64,000 bases of DNA from CALBPI01 sp039027435 (GTDB lineage: Bacteria; Pseudomonadota; Gammaproteobacteria; Steroidobacterales; Woeseiaceae), in the NCBI GenBank assembly GCA_039027435.1, contig JBCCKF010000006.1, positions 62,001-126,000 of the forward strand, in the 5' to 3' direction. The notes beneath the pieces were generated by a model. The model had not been told where the DNA came from. It was given only the letters and a program-made list of their open reading frames with translations, and searched no databases. Every line of letters starts with the position of its first letter. Position 1 is the first letter of the stretch. Shown here one piece after another: positions 42,853 to 51,523 of this stretch. The position numbers and the translations under genes are program-made.

Positions 42853-43443
42853 CTACGGCTCGCGCTTGGTTATCGTGAAGCTCATGCTGAGGTACTCACC
42901 ATCGCCGTGATCTTCGTACATCTGCATTTCCTCAACACCCGGCGACACGGTTTTGCCGACAGACCGACTGATGTATGGCTGTTTCGTCATCGGATTGAAC
43001 GCCTCTCCGGTCATGACCAGAGCGCCCGTCTCCGAGTCGATCTCACCGCGCATCATCAACACACTGGTCGACATGTTGTCCGTCCAGGTCGACCAGTACT
43101 GCTGTTTCACATTGTCATAGCCGGTGCGACTGATGCCTTCGAATGGCGCACCCATCATGTCGCCGCGCCAGTGGTCAACCATCACCCTGCCGCCGAGCTC
43201 GACACTGCGCTCCACCACCATCGTGGTCTTCAGTGGCTCCGCGTCTGGACCCATATAGAACGCCATGACGGCATCCCAAGTGCCGACGGCTTCGGCGAAC
43301 TGCTTATGCGGTTCATTGATCTTCGCAGCTGCCATCATGACAGCCATCATTTCTGCTTCGTTGTTTTCTTCTGCTTCGTGATGTGCCGCGAGTGCGGTCA
43401 TGGTGAGCGCAACCAGCGCGATTCCTGCCAGTGCATTTTTCAT
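42853..43443 (-). CDS. exported DUF1579-like protein
   Basis: 196 residues. Signal peptide cleaved near LAAHHEAE, then a short Glu/Met-rich stretch and a DUF1579-type beta-barrel domain (FAEAVGTWDAVMAFYMGPDAEP; TMVVERSVELGGRVMVDHWRGDMMGAPFEGISRTGYDN; YWSTWTDNMSTS). GGAGG lies eight bases before ATG 43443. The function of the family is not established; lipocalin-like binding is a reasonable guess. Confidence 0.8.
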   Translation of the reverse strand: MKNALAGIALVALTMTALAAHHEAEENNEAEMMAVMMAAAKINEPHKQFAEAVGTWDAVMAFYMGPDAEPLKTTMVVERSVELGGRVMVDHWRGDMMGAPFEGISRTGYDNVKQQYWSTWTDNMSTSVLMMRGEIDSETGALVMTGEAFNPMTKQPYISRSVGKTVSPGVEEMQMYEDHGDGEYLSMSFTITKREP

Positions 43444-43519
43444 TGCTCGAACCTCCCCAAAAGATCGAGCAACTAGTATAGCTCGCGATTGCCGAGAGAG
43501 CCGGTGCGACCACTTCCCG

Positions 43520-43867
43520 TTAGTGCACCACACGTCGGATGAACACGTGCAAGCCGAGGAGCACGATACCGACCACGCCCGCCGCAGTATTGATCGGGCC
43601 TAGAACGAACTCGATCCAGTCGCCTTCTACCGCGATCACCGGCGTACTGAGCAAATCCGCTACGGTGCCAAGCGATTGCTGCAAGGGCGATTCAAGCGCA
43701 AGTTCCAATATACCGATCATCACCACAACCAAGGCGCGAATTGCGTAAACCCGCCAGCGCCGTCGTTGAATCTCGCGGGTGATGCTTTGTGTGAATTCAG
43801 GATCGGGCGGTGCGTGCTCAGCGTCAGCGAACAGCGCTTCGATCCTGGAGTCTCTTTGTTCGATCAT
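43520..43867 (-). CDS. single/double-pass membrane protein, likely anti-sigma factor of the adjacent ECF sigma
   Basis: 115 residues. The soluble N-terminus (MIEQRDSRIEALFADAEHAPPDPEFTQSITREIQRRRW) is followed by two transmembrane helices (VYAIRALVVVMIGILELAL; GVVGIVLLGLHVFI). ATG 43867 overlaps the sigma-factor stop by 4 bases. Position and topology suggest a membrane anti-sigma factor, but I see no zinc HxxxCxxC motif, so this is inference from context. Confidence 0.7.
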   Translation of the reverse strand: MIEQRDSRIEALFADAEHAPPDPEFTQSITREIQRRRWRVYAIRALVVVMIGILELALESPLQQSLGTVADLLSTPVIAVEGDWIEFVLGPINTAAGVVGIVLLGLHVFIRRVVH

Positions 43868-44415
43868 TGTTGCGCTCCGTATCCGTCGAGTAATTCTCGA
43901 AGGTCGAGACTGCCTCGTCGTATATGTGATTTCACTGTGCCTAGTGGCAGCTTCGTGAGTGCGGCAATCTCTGGGTGAGATAGCCTTTCGTTGTAAGAAA
44001 GCACAACGCAAGTTCGTACTACGTCAGGGAGCAATGCGAGTGCAGCATCCAGGTCGATGGCCTCTGCTGTGGATGCTATTGGCGCCGCTTGCAATTCGTC
44101 GTCGTACGCTTGCTGCCACCTGTTGCCTTCCTTGCGCTGGTGGTCGATCCATTCATTAACCGCGATACGTTTGATCCACCCAGGAAACTTCTCGGGTTGT
44201 TTCAGTTTGCGAATCCGACGCCACACCTTGAGGAACACGCGCTGTGCCAGATCATCGGCGAGTGCCGGGTCGCCCGAAAAACGCCGCATTAGGGTTCTCA
44301 ACCATGGTTGCCTTCGACGCACGAGCTCAGAGAACGCATCGCGATCGCCTCTTGCGGCCAGACTCACGATCAGCGCCTCTGGCCCTTCGGCGTAATAGGC
44401 GGGTGCATTGGACAT
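43864..44415 (-). CDS. ECF-type RNA polymerase sigma-70 factor
   Basis: 183 residues. Region 2 is RGDRDAFSELVRRRQPWLRTLMRRFSGDPALADDLAQRVFLKVWRR. Region 4 is ALLPDVVRTCVVLSYNERLSHPEIAALTKLPLGTVKSHIRRG with a clear helix-turn-helix. This is the two-domain ECF architecture. It is sandwiched between a DUF6249-like membrane protein upstream and a likely anti-sigma downstream, all on the minus strand. Its target promoters are unknown. Confidence 0.93.
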   Translation of the reverse strand: MSNAPAYYAEGPEALIVSLAARGDRDAFSELVRRRQPWLRTLMRRFSGDPALADDLAQRVFLKVWRRIRKLKQPEKFPGWIKRIAVNEWIDHQRKEGNRWQQAYDDELQAAPIASTAEAIDLDAALALLPDVVRTCVVLSYNERLSHPEIAALTKLPLGTVKSHIRRGSLDLRELLDGYGAQQ

Positions 44416-44427
44416 GAATGCGAGTCG

Positions 44428-44808
44428 CTATTCTGCGCTTTCTCGCTCAAGGTATCTTGCGGCAGCCCAGAGTCCGCCTGCGATACAAATCACAAGACCG
44501 GAAACCCCCATCAGCACCGCTCGTCCTTCCGGTGACGCAACACCAAGGAATAGACTAAACACGAACATGCCTGCGGAGACGCCGATCATAATCAGTGTGG
44601 CAATGCGCAGGTCGCGAGCTGCGTTCCGGTTACCTTGAGCTTCACCGAGCATCTTTTCGATCAGCGCCGCATCAATATCCTGTCCACTCTCCACCACGCG
44701 TCGCAGGGTCTCCTGCTTGGATTCCTTTTCCTTGGCGTCATACCAAATCCCGCCAACGACAGCTGCCGCGATAAAAAACCAAAATCCAAAGGCGCCTATA
44801 TCGCCCAT
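44428..44808 (-). CDS. DUF6249-like small membrane protein
   Basis: 126 residues. An N-terminal helix (FGFWFFIAAAVVGGIW), then a charged segment (DAKEKESKQETLRRVVESGQDIDAALIEKML) typical of DUF6249, then two more helices (IATLIMIGVSAGMFVFSLFLG; AVLMGVSGLVICIAGGLWAAA). It is the first gene of the DUF6249 - sigma - anti-sigma unit. Such DUF6249 genes often neighbour ECF sigma genes, as I recall. Role unknown. Confidence 0.75.
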   Translation of the reverse strand: MGDIGAFGFWFFIAAAVVGGIWYDAKEKESKQETLRRVVESGQDIDAALIEKMLGEAQGNRNAARDLRIATLIMIGVSAGMFVFSLFLGVASPEGRAVLMGVSGLVICIAGGLWAAARYLERESAE

Positions 44809-44957
44809 TTTCTACTCCCTTTTTCGTGTTCCTACCTACATAGACGGATGGAATCGCCAAACAGATGCAGGTCACTGAAAATACTTATTGGCTTGACTCG
44901 CTGTACCCGGCAACGGCCATACTTATGTGACGCAGGTCTTTAACGATGGGGGGCAGC

Positions 44958-45371
44958 ATGACCGATACTCGATTCATGTACAGATATATTGCAATTTCGG
45001 CGAGTTTTGCGCTGCTCAGTGGTTGTTCCGGCACATTAACCTACAGCCCAGGGTGTGCGGCTTATTCTGGAGATCAGATTGAGGTAACGGGTGACCGTTT
45101 TTCATGGGATCGGTTTTCGGATACCCGACGGGTCGATAAAGACGGCAACGAGATCGATGCGAATCCGGGATATCCCCGCACCGGTACTGTGGAAATTGAT
45201 GACGCGGTGATGCGCTTTGTGGATGATTCCGGCGCGGTTGTCGGCACTTTCGTGAGTTTTCAAAACGGCGGCAAGCGCTACCTTTTGACTCAAGAAGAAC
45301 ACAAGGCCGTCGCTGACGGCGGCGCACTACCGGATTGCGCGCTGCAGCAAGAGAGCGCCTCTGACAACTAA
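44958..45371 (+). CDS. small lipoprotein, unknown function
   Basis: About 137 residues. Signal MTDTRFMYRYIAISASFALLSGC with lipobox LLSGC. The mature beta-rich domain (GDQIEVTGDRFSWDRFSDTRRVDKDGNEID; GTVEIDDAVMRFVDDSGAVVGTFVSFQNGGKRYLLT) has no recognised family. ATG 44958 has GGGGGG four bases upstream; ATG 44946 lies before that site and is rejected. The 149-base gap before it carries TTGACT near 44893 as a possible -35. Confidence 0.68.
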   Translation: MTDTRFMYRYIAISASFALLSGCSGTLTYSPGCAAYSGDQIEVTGDRFSWDRFSDTRRVDKDGNEIDANPGYPRTGTVEIDDAVMRFVDDSGAVVGTFVSFQNGGKRYLLTQEEHKAVADGGALPDCALQQESASDN

Positions 45372-45439
45372 CCATGGCGGTTCGAACCGACCACCAGTCT
45401 AGTTTTCGTCGAATCGGCAAATGAGACGCAAGTCTTGTG

Positions 45440-45452
45440 GTTCACTGTGAAC
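45440..45452. promoter_or_regulatory. palindrome upstream of the metalloprotease gene
   Basis: GTTCAC-T-GTGAAC is a perfect 6+1+6 dyad 38 bases before the protease start, just upstream of an AT-rich stretch that could hold the -10 (around 45459-45466). A second perfect palindrome, CGGTTCGAACCG, lies at 45378-45389 right after the previous gene. The first is a candidate operator; the second may belong to a transcript end. Confidence 0.35.
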
Positions 45453-45489
45453 TGCATGTTATGTATTACGTCTAACGAGTTACCTCACG

Positions 45490-47484
45490 ATGGTTGAGCA
45501 GATGTTGAAACGAATTATTGTCCTCGCCGGCATGCTGGCAAGCGCGGCTGCCGCCGCAGAGCCCGTGTCGCCCGTGACAGTGAAATACTCCGAACCTCTA
45601 CGGTTGATTGAGGAACCCGCGCGCCTGGCGATAAACGGAGCTCCCGACAGCCGGCGGCTTCAATTCGATGCGTTCGGCAAGCGTTTTGACGTCGCACTAA
45701 CGCCCAACCGATCCTTGTCTCTGGAGCGTCAGAACGGCGGTTCGGCTTTTGTGGCCTGGAAAGGCAAGCTCGAGGGTATCGATAACAGCTGGGCACGTAT
45801 CAGTTTTATCGACGGGGCGCCGCAAGGCATGATTTCCGATGGCGAGCAGCTCTATGCCATTGAAAAGCACGGGGGGGCAGATACGCCCATCGTCTTCCGT
45901 GTTGAGGATCTTGAGTTTGCTGAGGGCGCTTTGGCATGCCCGGTTCACAAGACTACCCACACTGCGGCAGAACTGATCGGCGATCTCAACAGAACGCTTG
46001 AGGTCCAGCAGCCGCCGGTTGGACGAGCGCTTGGCGCAACCCGCCAAATCGACATTGGCGTTGTTGCGGACACCTCGTTTACAGACCTCGCGGCGAACAA
46101 CGCTGACCCACAAGGCGCCGTGCTCGCCAGAATGAATACCGTGGACGGTATCTACAGCGACCAACTGCAGCTGCAGTTCAACGTTGCTCAACTTGAAATT
46201 CTGACAGGTCCGAATGATCCGTTCACGGACCAGACTGATGCGGGTGATCTTTTGGATGAAGTCGCCGTGTTCCGTGCGAGTACACCGCAGCGTGAAGGTC
46301 AGGGTCTCACGCACTTGTTCACGGGACGCAACCTCGATGGCTCGACAGCGGGCATCGCTTTTCTTGACGTTGTGTGTTTCCAGTTCCGCGGTACCGGTGG
46401 CAGGAACTTTGGCGTAGGCCTGACACAGTCGACGTTCGGTGCTGCCACCGACGCGATTATTGCAGCCCATGAATTCGGCCATAACTTCTCGGCAGAACAC
46501 GATGGAGAAGACGGATCCGTTTGCGTATCCGAACCCGAGACGTTCCTGATGGCGCCGCGGGTTGCGAGCAACACGACATTCTCTCCGTGTACGCTCAACC
46601 TCGTGCAGAATGCTGCAGCGGCGGCATCTTGTATCCGAACTTTGTCGGTGGCGGAAATCTCCATCAGCGCTCAGCCAGATCCGCTGGGCGTGTTGGCTGA
46701 CACACCGGTGACGACCGCATTCACGGTGCTGAACGAGGGTACAGAGCCCGTTACCAATATTGTGGTGGACATCCCCATTCCGAGTGACCTGGTGTTGCAG
46801 TCAGTGTCATCAACCGATGGCGATTGCACCAGCTCAGCTACGGCCGCTCAGTGCACTCTGAACGTGCTGGCATCGACCGTATCGTTCGATGTGACGATTC
46901 AGGTACAGGCGAGTACCGGCGGTGTTCGAGATATCGCCGCAACCGTCTCTAGCACAGAAGACACGAACGCTGGCAATAATTCGGCGACTAGTCGCGTCGT
47001 CTTTGAGGCTGCGGTGGATATCGACGTTAACGGCGGCAGCGCGACGGCTACCACTACGACGACAGCCGACGTCCCCGTGCAGGTCAACAACCTCAGTGAT
47101 GACGTGGCCGACGACGTGGTGGTGGTATTGACGCCCGATAGTGGTTTGACGATCGAAAGCGCAAGCTGGTCGGGCGTGGGTAGCTGCGTTCTGGATATGG
47201 GCGTTGCTACGTGTACTGCCCAGACAGTGGGTGCCTCGGCTCAGACAACGATCGATCTGGATGTCACCAGTGGCCAAACCGGCAGCCGTTCAATTGCTGC
47301 TGAGGCGACAACCTCGACCACCGATATCAACACGGCAAATAACACGAGCGCGGCGACAGTGACGATCAACACTGCAGCCGCGCCGCCGCCTCCTAACAAC
47401 GGTGGCGGCGGTGGTGGCGGCGGCGCCGTGACCTGGTTGCTGGCGCTTTTCGCGGGGCTGCTCGTCCGTCGACGTCGCGTCTGA
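45490..47484 (+). CDS. secreted metzincin-type zinc protease with DUF11-like repeats and GlyGly-CTERM tail
   Basis: 664 residues. Signal peptide (to about residue 21), propeptide-like region, then a reprolysin-type M12 catalytic domain with the zinc motif HEFGHNFSAEHD (His327, Glu328, His331, His337). The consensus glycine of HExxHxxGxxH is Ser here. Two DUF11-like beta repeats follow (TPVTTAFTVLNEGTEPVTNIVVDIPIPSDL; TTADVPVQVNNLSDDVADDVVVVLTPDSG). The tail is PPPPNN, eight Gly, a hydrophobic helix and RRRR: GlyGly-CTERM. It is predicted to be exported and rhombosortase-processed. Expected to degrade extracellular protein. Confidence 0.88.
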   Translation: MVEQMLKRIIVLAGMLASAAAAAEPVSPVTVKYSEPLRLIEEPARLAINGAPDSRRLQFDAFGKRFDVALTPNRSLSLERQNGGSAFVAWKGKLEGIDNSWARISFIDGAPQGMISDGEQLYAIEKHGGADTPIVFRVEDLEFAEGALACPVHKTTHTAAELIGDLNRTLEVQQPPVGRALGATRQIDIGVVADTSFTDLAANNADPQGAVLARMNTVDGIYSDQLQLQFNVAQLEILTGPNDPFTDQTDAGDLLDEVAVFRASTPQREGQGLTHLFTGRNLDGSTAGIAFLDVVCFQFRGTGGRNFGVGLTQSTFGAATDAIIAAHEFGHNFSAEHDGEDGSVCVSEPETFLMAPRVASNTTFSPCTLNLVQNAAAAASCIRTLSVAEISISAQPDPLGVLADTPVTTAFTVLNEGTEPVTNIVVDIPIPSDLVLQSVSSTDGDCTSSATAAQCTLNVLASTVSFDVTIQVQASTGGVRDIAATVSSTEDTNAGNNSATSRVVFEAAVDIDVNGGSATATTTTTADVPVQVNNLSDDVADDVVVVLTPDSGLTIESASWSGVGSCVLDMGVATCTAQTVGASAQTTIDLDVTSGQTGSRSIAAEATTSTTDINTANNTSAATVTINTAAAPPPPNNGGGGGGGGAVTWLLALFAGLLVRRRRV

Positions 47485-47515
47485 GAAAGGCGTCGCAACG
47501 GGTACGAAAATAATG

Positions 47516-47550
47516 TGTCGGGACGGTTGCAAAGTCTGACCGTCCCGGCA
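47516..47550 (+). terminator. long hairpin after the metalloprotease gene
   Basis: TGTCGGGACGGT (47516-47527) pairs with ACCGTCCCGGCA (47539-47550) with one G-U pair, around an 11-base loop, 31 bases after the protease stop. No immediate T-tract follows, so it is a transcript-end or stabilising hairpin rather than a textbook terminator. Confidence 0.5.
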
Positions 47551-47582
47551 CAATCGACGGTTCCTTTTGATCGGGAGCTGTC

Positions 47583-49838
47583 ATGCAAGTCACGAACTTT
47601 CGCCGCTTCATCGGCGTAGCTTTCTCAGCCTTTCTTGTCGCCTGCGGCGGCGATAGCACGGATGCCGGTCAGTCAACCACGGAAGCAACCGCTATGACCG
47701 CCACCAAGACCAACCCTTTTGACACACTGGCCGCCGAAGCGCCGATCGCCGAAAAACGTCCGGTAACGATCGAACAGCACGGCATCGAACGTGTCGACCC
47801 GTATGCCTGGATGCGCGACCCCGAGTGGCAGGAAGTCTTACGCGATCCAGAAACGCTCGACGACGACATCAAGTCTCATCTCGACGCAGAAAATCAATTC
47901 TATGAAGCTGCAACGGACGACCTTGCCGGGTTGCGTGAACAGCTTTTCGAAGAGATGCGTGGTCGCATTAAAGAAGACGACAGCTCGGTACCGAGTGCGG
48001 ACGGCCCGTTCGCGTATGCGGTGAAGTATCGTGAGGGCGGGAACTATCCGATCTACTACCGCATTCCGCGTGACGGGGGCGACGAAACCATCCTGTTCGA
48101 CGGCGATAGCGAGTCAGGTGACAGCGAGTTCTTCCGCATCTCCTCAGTCGATCACAGTCGCGATCACAAGCTGTTCGCCTACAGTATCGATCGAACGGGC
48201 TCCGAGTACTACGACATCCGAATTCGTGACATCGAGACAGGTGACGAGTTTCCGGAGACCCTGGGGTCGACCGATGGGGATGTGATTTGGGCTGCCGACT
48301 CCCAGTCGTTCTTCTATGTTGAGCGCGACGACAACCAGCGTCCCAAACGCGTCAAGCATCACGTGCTCGGCACTGAGCAGAGCGAAGACCTACTAGTCTA
48401 CGAGGAGCCGGATGACAGTTACTTCCTGTTCACGGGTGAGACGCAAAGCGGCCGCTTCCTGCTGATCGGCAGCGCCAAGAGCACCTCTACCGAGTACCGT
48501 TATCTCGAACTCGACGCCGAGCCCGGTTCGAAGCCGACGCTCATCGCGCCGCGTCTGGACGACCAGCTCTATTACGTTGAGCATCATGGCGACAACTTCG
48601 TCATGACCACCAATGCCGATGGTGCGATCGACTTCAAGATCGTGACTGCACCGGTCGAAAACCCCGGTCGAGACCAGTGGAAAGACTGGTTGCCCCACCG
48701 TGCGGGTACTTACCTGATCGATTTCATCCCGTATAAGGACTACATCGTTCGTCTGGAGCGACGCAACGCGTTGCCACGCATCGTTGTGTCCGATTACGCA
48801 CGCGACAATGAGTACGACATCGAGTTTGAAGAAGCGGCTTACGACGTGGGCATTTCGTCTGGTTACGAATACGACACCGCCAATCTACGCTTCTCGTACG
48901 AGTCACCGTCGACACCGACTCAGATATTCGACTTTGACCTCGAGTCACGCGAGCGTGAACTACGCAAGACACAGGAAATTCCTAGCGGTCATGATCCAGC
49001 CCTTTACATGGTAGAGCGTTTGTTCATTGATGCCGATGATGGTGCGAAGGTGCCGGTCACAGTCTTGCGTCTCAAGGAAACCGCCGTCGATGGCACCGCG
49101 CCTCTGCTTCTATACGGCTACGGCAGTTACGGCGCCACCATGCAGGCATCGTTTAGCACCAGTGTTCTGTCCCTCGTTGACCGAGGTGTGATCTACGCGA
49201 CGGCACATATCCGTGGCGGCGCTGCGATGGGCCGTCAGTGGTATCTGGATGGCAAGCTGGACAAAAAGAAAAACACCTTCACCGACTTTGCCAACGCCGC
49301 AGAGGCACTCCAGGAGATGGGTTACGGCAAGAAGGGTGAGACGGTGATCTATGGCGGTTCGGCTGGTGGTTTGCTGGTCGGCGCAACCTTGAACCTTCGC
49401 CCAGACCTGTTCGGTGGCGTAATTGCTGCGGTACCTTTTGTTGACGTTATCAATACGATTTCGGATGCCAGCCTGCCGCTGACGCCGCCGGAGTGGGTGG
49501 AGTGGGGCGACCCCATCAATAGTGCGGAGGCATACGCGGACATCGCTGCCTACTCACCGTACGACAATATTCGCGGCGATATCGAATACCCGCCGGTGTT
49601 GGCGACCGGTGGCGTAGCAGACTATCGAGTCACGTATTGGGAGCCGGCCAAGTGGGTCTCGAGAATGCGTGACGAAGCGAAGGGTGGACCGTTCTTCCTG
49701 AAGATGAACATGGGTGCTGGACACTCCGGATCCGCCGCACGTTTCGAGCGTCTGAAAGAGCGGGCGCACAACTATGCGTTCGCACTCAAGATTTTCGGTT
49801 TGGACAAAGTCTCAGTCGACGTTCCGGAGTCTTCCTGA
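47583..49838 (+). CDS. S9A prolyl oligopeptidase / oligopeptidase B-like lipoprotein
   Basis: 751 residues. Lipoprotein-type signal (LVACGG). An N-terminal helix region (DPYAWMRDPEWQEVL) and seven-bladed propeller precede the C-terminal hydrolase. The nucleophile is Ser593 in YGGSAGG; the acid is in GGVADYRV and His in GAGHSG. GYGSYG and HIRGGAAMGRQWYLDGKLDKKKNTFTDF are hallmark S9A segments. It cleaves short peptides, probably after basic residues if PtrB-like; here it would act in the periplasm or outer membrane. Distinct from the DPP-IV-like peptidase at the window start. Confidence 0.93.
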   Translation: MQVTNFRRFIGVAFSAFLVACGGDSTDAGQSTTEATAMTATKTNPFDTLAAEAPIAEKRPVTIEQHGIERVDPYAWMRDPEWQEVLRDPETLDDDIKSHLDAENQFYEAATDDLAGLREQLFEEMRGRIKEDDSSVPSADGPFAYAVKYREGGNYPIYYRIPRDGGDETILFDGDSESGDSEFFRISSVDHSRDHKLFAYSIDRTGSEYYDIRIRDIETGDEFPETLGSTDGDVIWAADSQSFFYVERDDNQRPKRVKHHVLGTEQSEDLLVYEEPDDSYFLFTGETQSGRFLLIGSAKSTSTEYRYLELDAEPGSKPTLIAPRLDDQLYYVEHHGDNFVMTTNADGAIDFKIVTAPVENPGRDQWKDWLPHRAGTYLIDFIPYKDYIVRLERRNALPRIVVSDYARDNEYDIEFEEAAYDVGISSGYEYDTANLRFSYESPSTPTQIFDFDLESRERELRKTQEIPSGHDPALYMVERLFIDADDGAKVPVTVLRLKETAVDGTAPLLLYGYGSYGATMQASFSTSVLSLVDRGVIYATAHIRGGAAMGRQWYLDGKLDKKKNTFTDFANAAEALQEMGYGKKGETVIYGGSAGGLLVGATLNLRPDLFGGVIAAVPFVDVINTISDASLPLTPPEWVEWGDPINSAEAYADIAAYSPYDNIRGDIEYPPVLATGGVADYRVTYWEPAKWVSRMRDEAKGGPFFLKMNMGAGHSGSAARFERLKERAHNYAFALKIFGLDKVSVDVPESS

Positions 49839-49840
49839 CT

Positions 49841-50293
49841 TCAGAGCATTTTCAGGATAGCTTTCCAGTGAGCAGCGGTAACCGGCAGTATCGAGAGCCG
49901 GTTACCGCGCTGGAGCAAGCGCATGCCCTTGAGCTTGGGGTTCATCTTTAGCTCGGCCAGCGAAATCGTACGTTCGAATTTTTGCTCGAACTGGACATCC
50001 ACCAGCTGCCAGCGTGGCTTATCCGGAGTGGATTTCGGGTCGTAGTACTTCGCCTCCGGATCAAACTGCGTCGGATCGTCATAGGGTTCACTCACGATCG
50101 ACATGAGTCCCACGACGCCGGGCTCCGGGCAACTGGAGTGGTAGAAAAACGCCTGATCACCGATCTTCATCTCCTCGCGCATGAAGTTTCTGGCCTGATA
50201 ATTGCGGATCCCATCCCAAGGCTCTCTTTGGTCACGCTCGAGATCATCGATGCTGTAACCATCTGGTTCGGATTTCATCAGCCAGTACGCCAT
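49841..50293 (-). CDS. EVE domain protein
   Basis: 150 residues, the usual length for a stand-alone EVE (PUA-like) protein: AYWLMKSEPDGYSIDDLERD, WDGIRNYQARNFMREEMKIGDQAFFYHSS, GVVGLMSIVSEPYDDPTQFD. EVE domains bind modified bases in DNA or RNA; the in vivo role of these single-domain bacterial proteins is unclear. Convergent with the oligopeptidase gene (2-base gap); on the same strand as, and downstream of, the acyl-CoA dehydrogenase. Confidence 0.93.
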   Translation of the reverse strand: MAYWLMKSEPDGYSIDDLERDQREPWDGIRNYQARNFMREEMKIGDQAFFYHSSCPEPGVVGLMSIVSEPYDDPTQFDPEAKYYDPKSTPDKPRWQLVDVQFEQKFERTISLAELKMNPKLKGMRLLQRGNRLSILPVTAAHWKAILKML

Positions 50294-50331
50294 GAGTCAG
50301 GTCCTCCGATAGATTTTGATCGCCATATAAG

Positions 50332-51495
50332 CTACTGCGCTCGCTGATTGAATCGGCGTCCAACCATCGCGCTGGCGATATTCGTTTTTTGAATGTCGAT
50401 GGCGCCACCGGCGATGCCCCAGCCCCATGCATCGCGCATCCGACGTTCGATTCGGTACTCTTTGGAGTAACCATAGCCGCCCATTAGCTGCACGGCGTTG
50501 CCCGTCACGGTTCGGGCGATCTCATTGGCAAAACACTTTGCGATCGAACTGTTTTGGATGCTCGGCATGCCCGCCTCGGCCTCCGAGATTGCACGGTGAA
50601 TCAAAAGCCTCGCGGCATCAACCTGCATTTGCATTTCGGCCAGTCGGAGCTGGACGGCTTGAAAGTCGACAATCGGCTTTCCGAACTGCTTGCGTTCCTG
50701 CACGTACGCCAGAACTTCGTTGAGCGCGCCCGCAGCCTGCGCCATGGCCATAGTCGCATTGCCGCAGCGCTCGAGGTCAAACGCCTGCATGAGTTTCCCG
50801 AATCCACCGGCGCCGACAACGATATTCTCTTCAGGTAACTCCACGTTGTCGAAGAAGATGTCGGAACTGGGCACACCGCGGAACCCCATGAGTGCTTCCT
50901 GCTCACCGAAGCTCACGCCCGGTGTGTCCTTGTCGACGAATACCGCTCCGATGCCCTTGGCGCCGGGTTGATCACTCATTCGGCAATAGACGAGATAGCC
51001 GTCCGCGTGCCCGCCGCCCGAGCACCATCGCTTCATGCCGTTAAGGACAACACCACCGGATGACTTTTCCGCCCGCGTTGTAAGGTCGGTCAGCGCAGAG
51101 CCTGCATTGGGCTCTGACATGGCGATCGCGACCACCATTTCACCGCTGCACACGGCGGGCACCACGCGCGCCTTGAGCGCGTCACTGCCGAAGTGTTCGA
51201 TCGCTTTGACCGGTCCTGTGCAGGACTCAAAGACCGGGAACGCGATGGCCGATGAAATCTTGCCGAATTCCTCGAGAACAATGAGCGCATCCAGACTGCT
51301 GCGACCGAGCCCGCCTAAGGATTCCGGAATATTGATGCCCAGAAAACCCATTTCCGCGTACTCGCGGATCAACTCGTGAGACGGCGGCACGGTGGTTTTT
51401 TCTATCTCGTCTGCAATTTCGGGAAGGCGAGACTGGGCGTAGGTCCGCGCGGCGTCCTGCATCTCTTGTTGGTCCGGAGTCAGTGAAAAATCCAT
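50332..51495 (-). CDS. acyl-CoA dehydrogenase family protein
   Basis: FAD-dependent dehydrogenase of 387 residues, introducing a 2,3-double bond into an acyl-CoA in the cytoplasm. Domain order: N-terminal helices; the beta-domain motif VAIAMSEPNAGSALTDLTTRAEK; C-terminal helical domain with RKQFGKPIVDFQAVQLRLAEM and QLMGGYGYSKEYRIERRMRDAWG. GAGAGGG precedes ATG 51495. Transcribed leftward from the bidirectional regulated promoter at 51524-51593, opposite the Rieske-thiolase operon. Chain-length specificity is unknown. Confidence 0.93.
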   Translation of the reverse strand: MDFSLTPDQQEMQDAARTYAQSRLPEIADEIEKTTVPPSHELIREYAEMGFLGINIPESLGGLGRSSLDALIVLEEFGKISSAIAFPVFESCTGPVKAIEHFGSDALKARVVPAVCSGEMVVAIAMSEPNAGSALTDLTTRAEKSSGGVVLNGMKRWCSGGGHADGYLVYCRMSDQPGAKGIGAVFVDKDTPGVSFGEQEALMGFRGVPSSDIFFDNVELPEENIVVGAGGFGKLMQAFDLERCGNATMAMAQAAGALNEVLAYVQERKQFGKPIVDFQAVQLRLAEMQMQVDAARLLIHRAISEAEAGMPSIQNSSIAKCFANEIARTVTGNAVQLMGGYGYSKEYRIERRMRDAWGWGIAGGAIDIQKTNIASAMVGRRFNQRAQ

Positions 51496-51523
51496 GGTTT
51501 ACCCTCTCGTCAGAACCGCCCGG

